Shown piece by piece: positions 42,930 to 51,245 of a DNA stretch of 64,000 nt. The notes under the pieces were generated by a model. It was not told the origin of the DNA, did not search any database, and saw nothing but the letters and a program-made list of their open reading frames with translations. Source of the DNA: Caulobacter sp. Root343 (GTDB lineage: Bacteria; Pseudomonadota; Alphaproteobacteria; Caulobacterales; Caulobacteraceae); the NCBI RefSeq assembly GCF_001425745.1, contig NZ_LMDF01000006.1:726089-790088 (forward strand). The letters are read 5' to 3'. Within the stretch, counting starts at the first letter, position 1. Each line of letters begins with the position of its first letter. Position numbers and translations under genes: made by a program.

Positions 42930-43840
42930 TGCGCGCCCTGCCTCCCATTCCCATCACGCCGGCTCTCCTGACCAGCACCTCCTGCGCCGAGCCTTCGGCG
43001 GGGGAGGCTGTGTGGGCCAGCGGGACCACCTACGCCGTCGGCGACCGGGTGATCAGCACCGCGACCCACCGGGTCTATGAGAGCCTGAAGGCCAGTAACG
43101 CCGGCAAGGATCCCACCCTGGCGGCCAACGCCGCCTGGTGGCTGAACATCGGCCCGACCAACCGCTGGGCCATGTTCGACCTGTTGCGCAACACCGGCAC
43201 GACCACGGCCTCGCCGTTGACCGTGTCGATCACGCCGGGCCAGCGCGTCGACTCGATCGGCGTCGTCGGCATGGTCGCCGACACGGTCAGCGTCACCGTC
43301 ACGGTGGCCGGCGCGACGGTCTACACGGCCTCGGCCAACCTGCTGAACCGGCCGACCGGCGGCTGGTACGACTACTTCTTCGGCGCGTTCCGCTACCGGC
43401 AGGAGTTCGCCCGCTTCGACCTGCCGCCCTACACCAACGCGGTCGTCACCATCACCCTGACCAAGGCGAACGGCAACGTCACCTGCGGCGGGGTGGTGCT
43501 GGGCTCGTCGGTCTATCTGGGCCGCACCCTGCACGAGGCCGAAAGCGACGCGCTGAACTTCTCGAAGATCGACCGCGACGACTTCGGAACCGCCACCCTG
43601 GTGCCGCGCCGCTCGGTGCCGCGCACCGTCCAGACGCTTCGTTGCAAGAAGACCGACGTCGATCGGATCCTGCAGCTGCGCGACGACCTCAACGCCACGC
43701 CGGCGCTGTGGTCGGGCCTGGACGACCAGGACAGCGGCTACTTCTCGGCCCTGCTCATCGTCGGCGTCTACAAGCGGTTCACGATCTCGATGGACCAGCC
43801 GGAAGACGCCCTGATTTCCCTCGAACTCGAAGAGGTCTGA
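42929..43840 (+). CDS. Distal tail protein with small carbohydrate-binding module
   Basis: A 303-residue protein right after the tape measure (one-base overlap TGATG), where distal-tail or tip proteins lie. Near the N-terminus VWASGTTYAVGDRVI...RVYESLKASNAGKDPTLAANAAWWLNIGPTNRW resembles a chitin-binding 5/12-type module found in tail proteins. The rest is beta-rich (TVSVTVTVAGATVYTASAN, GGVVLGSSVYLGRTLHEAESDALNFSKIDRDDFGTATLVPRRSVP), as in baseplate-hub or Dit-like proteins. Dit identity is not certain. Confidence 0.7.
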   Translation: MRALPPIPITPALLTSTSCAEPSAGEAVWASGTTYAVGDRVISTATHRVYESLKASNAGKDPTLAANAAWWLNIGPTNRWAMFDLLRNTGTTTASPLTVSITPGQRVDSIGVVGMVADTVSVTVTVAGATVYTASANLLNRPTGGWYDYFFGAFRYRQEFARFDLPPYTNAVVTITLTKANGNVTCGGVVLGSSVYLGRTLHEAESDALNFSKIDRDDFGTATLVPRRSVPRTVQTLRCKKTDVDRILQLRDDLNATPALWSGLDDQDSGYFSALLIVGVYKRFTISMDQPEDALISLELEEV

Positions 43841-43844
43841 CCCC

Positions 43845-45458
43845 GTGCCCGCACAAATCACGGCGCTTCCCACGCCGCCCTCCACCAACGACCCCGCCAA
43901 CTTCAACACCCGCGCCGACGCGTTCCTCGGCCAGATGCCGACGTTCGTGACGGAGGCGAATGCGCTGGCCAGCGAAGTGGCGGCCAGCGCCGCCCAGACG
44001 GCGGCCGACCGCGTGCAGACCGGCCTCGACCGCGCTGTCTCGGTCAGCGCCCTGAGTTCGCCCGGCACCAACGGCAGCAGCACGACTTCGCTGCCGGTCG
44101 GGACGGGGACCAAGGCTTTCACGACGCAGACCGGCAAGGCCTGGGTCCCAGGGCAGGGCTTTTTTCTGGCCAGCACCGCCTCGCCGCTGAACTGGATGAG
44201 CGGGATCCTGACGGCCTACAACTCCGGCACCGGCGCGGCGACCTTGGAGGTCGATACGGTCGGTGGTTCGGGGACGTTCGCGGCCTGGAATTGCGGCTTG
44301 GCTGCGGGACGGTCCATGGCGGTCGCGACCCAGGCGCAGGCGGAGGCGGGGACCGACGCCGTCACAGTCATGACGCCCCAGCGCGCGGCGCAGTCGGCGG
44401 CGGTTTTCGGCGCCCCCATGGGCGGGATCGTGCAGAGCTCGATTAACCCAGGTTCGCGTTGGCTGCCTTGCACCGGACAGACCTATCTCAACACGGCCTA
44501 TCCCGCGATCGCGTCCTCGATGCAGGCCTACGTCAATCCGATGGCGTTGCGGCAGTCGGTGACGACGACGGACAAGGTCTACTATGGCGCCGGCATATTC
44601 TTGGCCTGGGCCGCGAACGGCTCGATCTGGTCCCTCTATACGTCTCCAGACGGCGTTACGTGGACGTCGCGAACTAACCCGTTCGGGACCTCGACGGCGC
44701 CCCTATTTGTCGTCTACGGCGCGGGGGTGTTCGTCGCGGTCACCAATTCGGCAATCTATACTTCACCCGATGGTCTGACTTGGACTCTCCGGTCAAGTCC
44801 GCTTGGGTCGATCTTTGTTCTCGCCTGGAGTGGCGCTCAGTTCGTCATGTTCGGCTACTTTGGCGGCAGCTTCGGCGTTGTGACGTCTAGTAACGGTATA
44901 AATTGGTCTGGCGGCGCCACGATTGAGTACGGCGATACAATGAGAATTTTGACCTATAGTTCATCCATACCTCGTTGGATTTCCTTTGGTGGGACTTCAG
45001 GGTACTATTCTCCAAATTTGTCTGATTGGTATCCGGTAAATACTGCAAACACGACCGTGTACGATTGTGTGTGGGGCGCTGGAAAGTTCGTCGCCGTCGG
45101 AGCCGGAAACATTATTCAGTATTCGTCCGATGGTTTGAATTTCTCAGCTGCGCCGACGCCGTTCACCGGCGTCACTTGGAACCAGGTGATATACGACGGC
45201 GCTCGCTTCATCGCGTCCGGATCCAACGGAGCGCTGGCCTCCTCCACGACGGGGTCCTCCGGCTGGACAGCGCTGGGCGCCGGTGTCGGCTCCGCGGCCA
45301 TTACCGGAGTCGCCAGGGCCTCCAGCAATGTCACCTCGCCGATCATCGTCGCCTCCGGCGGATTCCGATCGGGACTGGACGCCTCGACGACCCAGTTCAC
45401 GACTCCCAACATCACGCCCGCGGCCGCCGGCCTCGGCGTCTATATCAAGGCGTCCTGA
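43845..45458 (+). CDS. Tail fibre / receptor-binding protein with BNR-like repeats
   Basis: A 537-residue fibre. The N-terminal region (about 1-120) has an alanine-rich coiled coil (ANALASEVAASAAQTAADRVQ); about residue 170 carries the tail-fibre signature MAVATQAQAEAGTDAVTVMTPQRAAQSA. Residues about 240-500 contain repeated blocks with SPDGVTW, SPDGLTW, SSNGINW, SSDGLNF, like BNR/sialidase beta-propeller blades. That part (44,580-45,200) is visibly AT-richer than its surroundings, as expected of an exchanged receptor-binding module. It probably sets target specificity. Confidence 0.82.
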   Translation: MPAQITALPTPPSTNDPANFNTRADAFLGQMPTFVTEANALASEVAASAAQTAADRVQTGLDRAVSVSALSSPGTNGSSTTSLPVGTGTKAFTTQTGKAWVPGQGFFLASTASPLNWMSGILTAYNSGTGAATLEVDTVGGSGTFAAWNCGLAAGRSMAVATQAQAEAGTDAVTVMTPQRAAQSAAVFGAPMGGIVQSSINPGSRWLPCTGQTYLNTAYPAIASSMQAYVNPMALRQSVTTTDKVYYGAGIFLAWAANGSIWSLYTSPDGVTWTSRTNPFGTSTAPLFVVYGAGVFVAVTNSAIYTSPDGLTWTLRSSPLGSIFVLAWSGAQFVMFGYFGGSFGVVTSSNGINWSGGATIEYGDTMRILTYSSSIPRWISFGGTSGYYSPNLSDWYPVNTANTTVYDCVWGAGKFVAVGAGNIIQYSSDGLNFSAAPTPFTGVTWNQVIYDGARFIASGSNGALASSTTGSSGWTALGAGVGSAAITGVARASSNVTSPIIVASGGFRSGLDASTTQFTTPNITPAAAGLGVYIKAS

Positions 45459-45460
45459 CC

Positions 45461-45694
45461 ATGATCGATATCTACGAAATCGACGAATTCGGCCAATGGA
45501 CCGGCGCGTCCGACCAGATCGATGAAGTCGATGGCTGCACGCCAACTTGGGTGCGAGCGCCAGCGCCGCCCAAGTTCCCCGAAGGCGGCGCCGTCGTCTG
45601 GGCGATCGGGCGCTGGCATGTGCGGGATGACCGTTTGATCGCCGAGATCGAACCGGAAGAGCCCGTTTCTCAAAAAGAGGCCCAGCAACAGTAA
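45461..45694 (+). CDS. Small protein after the tail fibre (possible fibre-assembly or cap protein)
   Basis: A 77-residue acidic protein (MIDIYEIDEFGQWTGASDQI start) that begins two bases after the fibre stop. The sequence resembles short N-terminal parts of tail-fibre assembly proteins (tyrosine and tryptophan spaced around DGCTPTWVRAPAPP). Function inferred from position. Confidence 0.65.
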   Translation: MIDIYEIDEFGQWTGASDQIDEVDGCTPTWVRAPAPPKFPEGGAVVWAIGRWHVRDDRLIAEIEPEEPVSQKEAQQQ

Positions 45695-45706
45695 GGAGTA
45701 ACCCCC

Positions 45707-46084
45707 GTGGACATCCCCACAGCCATCGCCAAATCGTGGCCATATGTGATGGTGGCCGCGCCGGGGATCTATGCGGTGGTCAAGGACCTCCTCGGCCGGC
45801 GGGCGATCGCCCGCAAGGCCGAGGCGGACCTGATGCAGATGGCGCAGGACGCCGCCTCGGGGGTGATCCACACCCTGCGCGAGGAGGCCGACCGCCTGGC
45901 GCACCGCCTCGAACAGGTCGAGGCCGAGCTGGGCGACCTGCGTCGCGAGCACAGCCGCATGATCCTCGACAAGGACGCCCGCATCGCCCTGCTGGAGGGC
46001 GAGAAGCGCCAGCTGGAGGCCAGGGTCGCGGCCTATCGCCGGATCCTGGCCGCCCATGGCCTGGCCGAGGAATCGGCCGCCTAG
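45707..46084 (+). CDS. Coiled-coil membrane protein of the lysis module (i-spanin or holin candidate)
   Basis: A 125-residue protein with one N-terminal hydrophobic segment (SWPYVMVAAPGIYAVV) and a long coiled coil (REEADRLAHRLEQVEAELGDLRREHSRMILDKDARIALLEGEKRQLEARV). That layout fits an inner-membrane spanin subunit (Rz-like) better than a typical holin, but neither is certain. GTG at 45707 after TAAGGAG. It comes just before the endolysin. Confidence 0.6.
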   Translation: MDIPTAIAKSWPYVMVAAPGIYAVVKDLLGRRAIARKAEADLMQMAQDAASGVIHTLREEADRLAHRLEQVEAELGDLRREHSRMILDKDARIALLEGEKRQLEARVAAYRRILAAHGLAEESAA

Positions 46085-46173
46085 CACTTCGAGGTGGCGG
46101 CCGGCGACAAGCCGGTCGTCACCCCCGCGCGGTCGGCTGACCGCCTGAATTTCCGACAAGAAGGAGCCTGCCC

Positions 46174-46728
46174 ATGCCCACGCCCCCGGCGCGGGACGTT
46201 CCCGCCTGCGCGCTGGCCTTGATCCGGCGGTTCGAGGGGCTGCACGACGGCGATCGCAAGACCGCCGTGCTGGAGCCCCAGGCCGATCCGGTCGGGATCT
46301 ACACGGTCGGCTGGGGCCATGCCCTGTTCGCCGGCGGCAAGCCGATTAAGGACCGCGAGGCCGCCTATCGCCTGTGGCGCGCGCGTTGGCCGGCGGGGAT
46401 GGTCCGACCCGACGCCGACGCGCTGCTGAAGGCCGACGCCCAAGCGGTTTGCGACAAGGTCGTCGCCCTGTTTCCCGAGACGCCGCTGAGCGAGGCCCAG
46501 CTCGGGGCGATGGTCAGCCTGGCCTACAATGTCGGCGTCGGCGAGGTCGGCGGCGGGCCGGACTTCGCCGACAGCAGCGTGCGCCGGCGACTGATCGCCG
46601 GCGACGTCGCGGGCGCGGCCGACGCCTTCCGGCTGTGGCGCTACGCCGGCGGCCGCGAACTGCCGGGCCTAGTCGCCCGCCGCGAGGCCGAGCGTGTGGT
46701 CTTCCTCAATCAAGGAGCTTTGAAATGA
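46174..46728 (+). CDS. Phage-type endolysin (GH24 lysozyme)
   Basis: A 184-residue muramidase. The catalytic glutamate is in LIRRFEGLHDGD and the conserved loop is PVGIYTVGWGHALF (T4-type E-D/T-T arrangement). C-terminal helices hold LSEAQLGAMVSLAYNVGVG, the family's second signature. No signal peptide, so it would need a holin or other export. ATG at 46174 after AAGGAGCC. It overlaps the next gene (ATGA). Confidence 0.93.
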   Translation: MPTPPARDVPACALALIRRFEGLHDGDRKTAVLEPQADPVGIYTVGWGHALFAGGKPIKDREAAYRLWRARWPAGMVRPDADALLKADAQAVCDKVVALFPETPLSEAQLGAMVSLAYNVGVGEVGGGPDFADSSVRRRLIAGDVAGAADAFRLWRYAGGRELPGLVARREAERVVFLNQGALK

Positions 46729-46958
46729 AACACGTCATCGGCCCGATGGCGGGCCTGCTTTTGACCGTCTGCCTGTCGGCCTGCGCTGGCCTGGCCGCCG
46801 ATCCGCTCACCCTGGCCCAGGCGGTCAGGATCCTCAACGAGGGCTGCGAGCGGACGGTCAACCTCACCGTGGACAAGAGCCAGCCGGGCGGCGGCTCGCT
46901 GAGGGTGACCCGCGCCTGTCCGCCGGCCGCCGAGACGTCCGGCGTTCCGAAGCCCTAG
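46725..46958 (+). CDS. Small lipoprotein after the endolysin (o-spanin candidate)
   Basis: A 77-residue lipoprotein with lipobox LTVCLSAC and a proline-containing C-terminus. A short lipoprotein right after the lysozyme is the usual place of Rz1-type outer-membrane spanin subunits; it would pair with the coiled-coil membrane protein before the endolysin. Two further cysteines (GCERT, RACPP) are present. Its end overlaps the next convergent gene by four bases. Function inferred. Confidence 0.65.
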   Translation: MKHVIGPMAGLLLTVCLSACAGLAADPLTLAQAVRILNEGCERTVNLTVDKSQPGGGSLRVTRACPPAAETSGVPKP

Positions 46959-48061
46959 AACTGGGACGGATAGGCCTTGGCCGTCTTGGCGTCGTTGTAG
47001 GCCGCGCCGGGGCAGTCGACGGCGTAGGCGTTGGCGGTCTCGGCCAGATAGGGACCCCGGCCGGCGTCGCCGTTGAGCGCGCGGCATGAGACGGCGGTCT
47101 TGTAGACCACCGCGCCGTCGCGGCTGAGGTCGTTCATGAAGATGTCGAAGGCCAGGTCCATCAGGCCGCGCGTGGCCGCCAGGCGCCGGGTGCGGCCGTT
47201 GAAGGTGGTGGTGATCTCGTCGCTGGTCGAGACGTCGCGCGAGACCGGGACCGGACCGGCGGCCGCGCCGGCCGCGCTGATCGCCCCGCCGGCCAGCATG
47301 GCCTCCAGGTCCTGGAAGCGGCCGGCGGCGGTCCCGACGGCCAGGGCCGTGGCGAAGGCCGCGTCGGCGCCGGCTCCGGTGCGATACGGGCCGCCGATCA
47401 GGCCGGCCTGGACCGCGCCGACCAGGCTGGCATAGGGCGCGTCGGCGATCGAGACGATCAGCTTCTGGTTGACGTAGTAGCCCAGGGCCACGCCGCCGAT
47501 GGCACCGCCGGGCAGGGCGATCACCCGGTCCTTCGAAGCGCCCAGCGGGCCGGCGATGGCGGCGCGGGCGATCTCGGGCGTGACGCCGGTCCAGCGCGCT
47601 TCGTAGGAGGCCTCGATGGTCTTTTCGCGCACCACCTCGCCCGTGCGCCAGCGCACCAGGCGGAAGGTGACGCGGGCCGAGGCCAGCTTGTCGCTGCCCA
47701 GCCAGACGTTGGGGCCGCGCAGCTCTTCGAAGCTCGTGTACAGCATGTACTCGGCGTCGAGGCGGCTGGGAGCCAGCATCTCGGCGTGGCGCAGATGGTC
47801 GTTCAGGCTCTCGACGACCTGGACGCGGGTAGGGCGGGTGGTGATCACCGCGCCGCCGTCGAACCAGCGGAACTCGGGCGCGCCCTCGACGGCCTGGACG
47901 GCGACGTTGCGGTAGTAGGCGCGGGCGGGCGCGGCCTTGGCCACGGCCAGCGGCGGCATCGCCGGCTGGCGCAGGGCGGCGACGTCATCGCGAGTGGCGC
48001 AGGCGCCCAGCAGGCTGGCCCCGGCCAGCAACGCGGCCAGGCCCATGGATTTCGTCGACAT
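46955..48061 (-). CDS. Exported lipoprotein of unknown function
   Basis: A 368-residue lipoprotein (lipobox ASLLGAC). The first half resembles the ABC-type transport auxiliary / DUF-type lipoproteins that form outer-membrane assemblies (RVQVVESLNDHLRHAEMLAPSRLDAEYMLYTSFEEL; VTFRLVRWRTGEVVREKTIEASYEA). Glycine-rich segments in the middle (GGAIGGVALGYYVNQKLIVS, GAVQAGLIGGPYRTGAGADAAFATALAVG) could insert in a membrane. It is host DNA bordering the tail cassette rather than phage-like. Confidence 0.75.
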   Translation of the reverse strand: MSTKSMGLAALLAGASLLGACATRDDVAALRQPAMPPLAVAKAAPARAYYRNVAVQAVEGAPEFRWFDGGAVITTRPTRVQVVESLNDHLRHAEMLAPSRLDAEYMLYTSFEELRGPNVWLGSDKLASARVTFRLVRWRTGEVVREKTIEASYEARWTGVTPEIARAAIAGPLGASKDRVIALPGGAIGGVALGYYVNQKLIVSIADAPYASLVGAVQAGLIGGPYRTGAGADAAFATALAVGTAAGRFQDLEAMLAGGAISAAGAAAGPVPVSRDVSTSDEITTTFNGRTRRLAATRGLMDLAFDIFMNDLSRDGAVVYKTAVSCRALNGDAGRGPYLAETANAYAVDCPGAAYNDAKTAKAYPSQF

Positions 48062-48147
48062 CGATGCGCTCCCCCAGATCGGCGGGCACTATCGCGCTCA
48101 ATTCTAAAGAGAGCTTGAAAGATCAGGCTTGCCGGAGGCTGGCGCGC

Positions 48148-48180
48148 AAAAAGAACCCCTGTCGGCGGGACCGACAGGGG
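48148..48180 (-). terminator. Intrinsic terminator of malA
   Basis: A perfect 10-bp stem (CCCCTGTCGG / CCGACAGGGG) with a 5-nt loop, followed on the minus strand by TTCTTTTTG. It ends the malA transcript. Confidence 0.9.
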
Positions 48181-48210
48181 GCTTGCAGGCTTAGGGGAAG
48201 GTTTAAGGGA

Positions 48211-50937
48211 CTAGAACTTGTAGTTCAGCCCGACCAGGAAGGTGCGGCCGTAGTTCTGGTAGTCGATGACCTGGCGCGGGTCGTTGTTCTGGTAGGTGAC
48301 GAAGGGCTCGTTGGTCAGGTTGTTGACCTGGGCCAGCAGCGACAGGCCGTTCATCGGGCCGTCGTCGAAGGTGTAGCCGACCTGGCTGTCGACCACGGAC
48401 TCGCCCTTGACCATCCGGTAGTTGCGGCCGTTGCCGAAGCCGGAGACCTCGCCCAGGAACTTGGAGCGGTAGCGGTCGCTGACCCGGAACGAGAAGCCGT
48501 TCTTCTCGTAATAGACCGTCAGGTTGGCCACCTTCTTCGACAGGCCCGGGATCGGCGCGGTCTTGTCGCTCGGGTTCGGCTGGATCGAGCTGTCGGTGTA
48601 CGAGGCGCTGAAGGTGGCGCCGAAGCCGTCCAGCATCGGGGTCAGCAGCGCGCCCGGCATCGAGGCGGCGAACTCGACGCCCTTGACCGCGCCGCCCTTG
48701 CCGTTCTGCGGCGTCGTCACCAAGCCCTGGCGGGTGGCCGGTTCCGGGTTGCCGCCGGTCGGGAAGCCGGTGAAGTCGAACACGACGCTCTGGTCGTAAA
48801 CGTAGGTCTTCAGGTCCTTGTAGAAGGCGGCCAGCGAGATGTAGGCCTGGCGACCGAAATACTTCTCGTACGACACGTCATAGGCGTCGGCGCGCCAGGG
48901 CTCGAGCTCGGGATTGCCGCCCGTGCCGCTCCACGGCGAGAAGTTGATGTTGGTGTTGTTGGCTTTGGCCGGGTCGAAGCTGAAGGTCTTGCTGGCGCGC
49001 ATCTGGTCCATCCGTGGACGGGCCAGGGTGCGGGCGATGGCGAAGCGCAGGCTCTGCTCGTTGGGCAGGGCGAACCGCAGGTTCACGCTGGGCAGGAAGT
49101 CGACGTACTTCTTGCCGCCCGACAGGTTGGCGCGGGTCACGCCGGCGCCGGTGCCGCTGGCGCCCAGGGCGGTCGAGCCCTGGTCGGTGTGGACGATCTG
49201 GAAGCCGAAATTGCCGGTGACCGGCACGCTGCCGAGGGCAGCGTCGATATTGGCCTTCACATAGCCGATCGCGACCTTCTCCTCGACGTCCCAGCTCTTG
49301 ACCAGCACGTCCGAGTTCGGGTTGCGGACCAGATCGTACGTACCGCCCTTGATCAGGGCGAACGGGTCGTAGCTGACCATGCCGGGGATGCCGATGAAGC
49401 CCAGCGAGGTCGTGCCGACGATGGCCGACGAGGGGATCGTCACGCTGGCCGGCGAGCCCTTCACGCGCAGGAACCACTCGTCATTGACCAGGCCCTTGGA
49501 GCGTTCGCTGTAGTTGAAGCCGATCTCGAAGCTGGACAGGCCGTCGTCCAGGGCGCGGGTGGCCGACAGGCGGACCGCCTTCAGCTCGTCCTCGATGGTC
49601 GGCTGGTTCAGATAGCCGTCCTGGCCGCCGGCGATGATGTCGCTGCCCCAGCCTTGCGAGCTGGTCAGCTTGATCACGTTCGGGTCGGCGTAGTTCAGGG
49701 TCGACTTGAAGATCGCCACGCCGTCGTCGTTCATCGCGAACGTCATGTTGTCGGTGGCGCCCGTGCCCGAGCGGCCGGTGCCGGCGTAGGTCTCGAGGAT
49801 CTGGTCGGTGCGCTCGACTTTCGAATAGGACAGGTCGCTGACCAGGGTCCAGGCGTCGCCGACTTGCAGCTTGTTGTTCCAGCCGACCGACTTGATGGTC
49901 GCGTCGCGGTCGTTGCCGTCGTTGCGGACCACGCCCTTGACGCCGTTGAAGGTCCCGCTGTTGACGAAGCCGCCCGAAGCCTGGGCGTTGGTCAGCGGCA
50001 CGCCGCCCCAGACCAGCGGCAGCTCGATGCCGCGCTGGATCTGGTGGTTTTTGAACTCCGAATAGAAGACGTCCAGCGACGAGGTGAAGGTGTCGGTGGG
50101 CGCGAACTCCAGGACGCCGATCACGCCGTCGCGCTTCAGCATGCTGGACTGGACGTACGGCTTGGCGCCGCCGATCACCAGATTGCCGGCGGCGTCGGTG
50201 GGATAGCCCCAGGCGTTCCAGCGCTCGGCTTGATATGGCGACTCCATGTGGGCGTAGCCGAGCGCCAGGCCCAGCTTACCGTCCATGAACTGGTCGATGT
50301 ACGAGATCGACAGGCGGTTGCCGTGCGCCTTGGTGCCGGCGTTCAGCGCGCCGATGTCGTTCCACTCGTAGCGGGCGCCGACCGCGAAGGCCCGCTTGCC
50401 GAAGGCCAGCGGGCGGACGGTGCGCATGTCGGCGGTGCCGGCCAGGCCCTGGCCGATCAGGCCGGCGTCCGGGGTCTTGTAGACCACGACGGCGCTCAGC
50501 AGTTCCGACGGATACTGGTCGAATTCGACGCCGCGGTTGTCCCCGGTCGAGACCTGCTCGCGTCCGTTCAGCAAGGCGGTGGTGAAGTCGGGCGCCAGGC
50601 CCCGGATCGAGATGACCTGCCCGCGGCCGTCGAGGCGCTGTGCAGTCAACCCAGGAAGACGCGCGATCGACTCGGCGATCGACACGTCGGGCAGCTTGCC
50701 GATGTCTTCCGCCGAGACGGCTTCGACGATCGAGGTCGAGCTCTTCTTCAGCGTGATGGCGCCTTCGATGCCGCGGCGGATGCCGGTGACGACGATCTCC
50801 TCGACCTTCGAGTCGTCCTGCGCGGCCGGGGTGGCGGTCTGCGCCTGGGCCGAGCCCGTCACGGCGAAGGTCAGCGCCAGGCCCGTGGCCCCGCCGGCCA
50901 TCAGCCAAGCGCGGCGGCGCGAAAATTGAGTGCTCAT
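48211..50937 (-). CDS. malA: TonB-dependent maltodextrin receptor
   Basis: A 908-residue outer-membrane receptor. Signal peptide SRRRAWLMAGGATGLALTFAVTGSAQAQ, TonB box KVEEIVVTGIRRG, plug (AISAEDIGKLPD-like SAEDIGKLPDVSIAESIARLPGLTAQRLDGRGQVISIRG; VYKTPDAGLIGQGLAG), and a barrel ending FLVGLNYKF. The gene order around it is the one I recall for C. crescentus malA, which takes up maltodextrins using TonB. TGCAAA repeats lie in front. It is divergent from the amylase gene. Confidence 0.9.
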   Translation of the reverse strand: MSTQFSRRRAWLMAGGATGLALTFAVTGSAQAQTATPAAQDDSKVEEIVVTGIRRGIEGAITLKKSSTSIVEAVSAEDIGKLPDVSIAESIARLPGLTAQRLDGRGQVISIRGLAPDFTTALLNGREQVSTGDNRGVEFDQYPSELLSAVVVYKTPDAGLIGQGLAGTADMRTVRPLAFGKRAFAVGARYEWNDIGALNAGTKAHGNRLSISYIDQFMDGKLGLALGYAHMESPYQAERWNAWGYPTDAAGNLVIGGAKPYVQSSMLKRDGVIGVLEFAPTDTFTSSLDVFYSEFKNHQIQRGIELPLVWGGVPLTNAQASGGFVNSGTFNGVKGVVRNDGNDRDATIKSVGWNNKLQVGDAWTLVSDLSYSKVERTDQILETYAGTGRSGTGATDNMTFAMNDDGVAIFKSTLNYADPNVIKLTSSQGWGSDIIAGGQDGYLNQPTIEDELKAVRLSATRALDDGLSSFEIGFNYSERSKGLVNDEWFLRVKGSPASVTIPSSAIVGTTSLGFIGIPGMVSYDPFALIKGGTYDLVRNPNSDVLVKSWDVEEKVAIGYVKANIDAALGSVPVTGNFGFQIVHTDQGSTALGASGTGAGVTRANLSGGKKYVDFLPSVNLRFALPNEQSLRFAIARTLARPRMDQMRASKTFSFDPAKANNTNINFSPWSGTGGNPELEPWRADAYDVSYEKYFGRQAYISLAAFYKDLKTYVYDQSVVFDFTGFPTGGNPEPATRQGLVTTPQNGKGGAVKGVEFAASMPGALLTPMLDGFGATFSASYTDSSIQPNPSDKTAPIPGLSKKVANLTVYYEKNGFSFRVSDRYRSKFLGEVSGFGNGRNYRMVKGESVVDSQVGYTFDDGPMNGLSLLAQVNNLTNEPFVTYQNNDPRQVIDYQNYGRTFLVGLNYKF

Positions 50938-50991
50938 GAAGTCCCTCCCTGTCCGGCTCTGCGCGTTTGGTGTCGTGCGGCGGGCCGTTGG

Positions 50992-51007
50992 TGCAAACTA
51001 CTGCAAA
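50992..51007. promoter_or_regulatory. mal operator candidate, malA side (TGCAAA direct repeat)
   Basis: TGCAAA at 50992-50997 and 51002-51007, exactly 10 bp apart, about 55 bases before the malA start. Confidence 0.6.
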
Positions 51008-51178
51008 TTAACGAGCTGTAATCAACCCAAAAAATCGCAAACGGAGGTCGTCTAGTTCCGCCGCCACATCGGAATCGCGTCGCGTGTGGCTTCTATGCGC
51101 CACTTGCCTGGTGAGTTTGTGCGCCGAAATGGCTGCAAATCGCCTCAAGACGGTGGATTGACAGGAAGTGATCGGTTC

Positions 51179-51204
51179 TGCAAATTCTTGCAAAGAAATG
51201 CAAG
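51179..51204. promoter_or_regulatory. mal operator candidate, amylase side (three TGCAA units)
   Basis: TGCAAA at 51179 and 51189 and TGCAAG at 51199, each 10 bp apart, ending 41 bases before the amylase start. A lone TGCAAA lies at 51134. Confidence 0.6.
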
Positions 51205-51245
51205 GGCGATCCGATTTCGAGGTCGCCGTGAACGGGAGGGGAGCG

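Noticed and set aside
32555..46958. Intact prophage or gene transfer agent
   Set aside because: No integrase, terminase, portal, capsid or maturation protease was found, and the gene set does not follow the RcGTA order.
30778..47000. tRNA-anchored integration with duplicated att site
   Set aside because: I looked for a second copy of the tRNA-Ile 3' end near the cassette and saw none.
48064..51021. Plus-strand open frame (985 codons) opposite malA
   Set aside because: Antisense shadow: composition dominated by Val/Gly/Arg/Asp with no motif, and malA is unambiguous.
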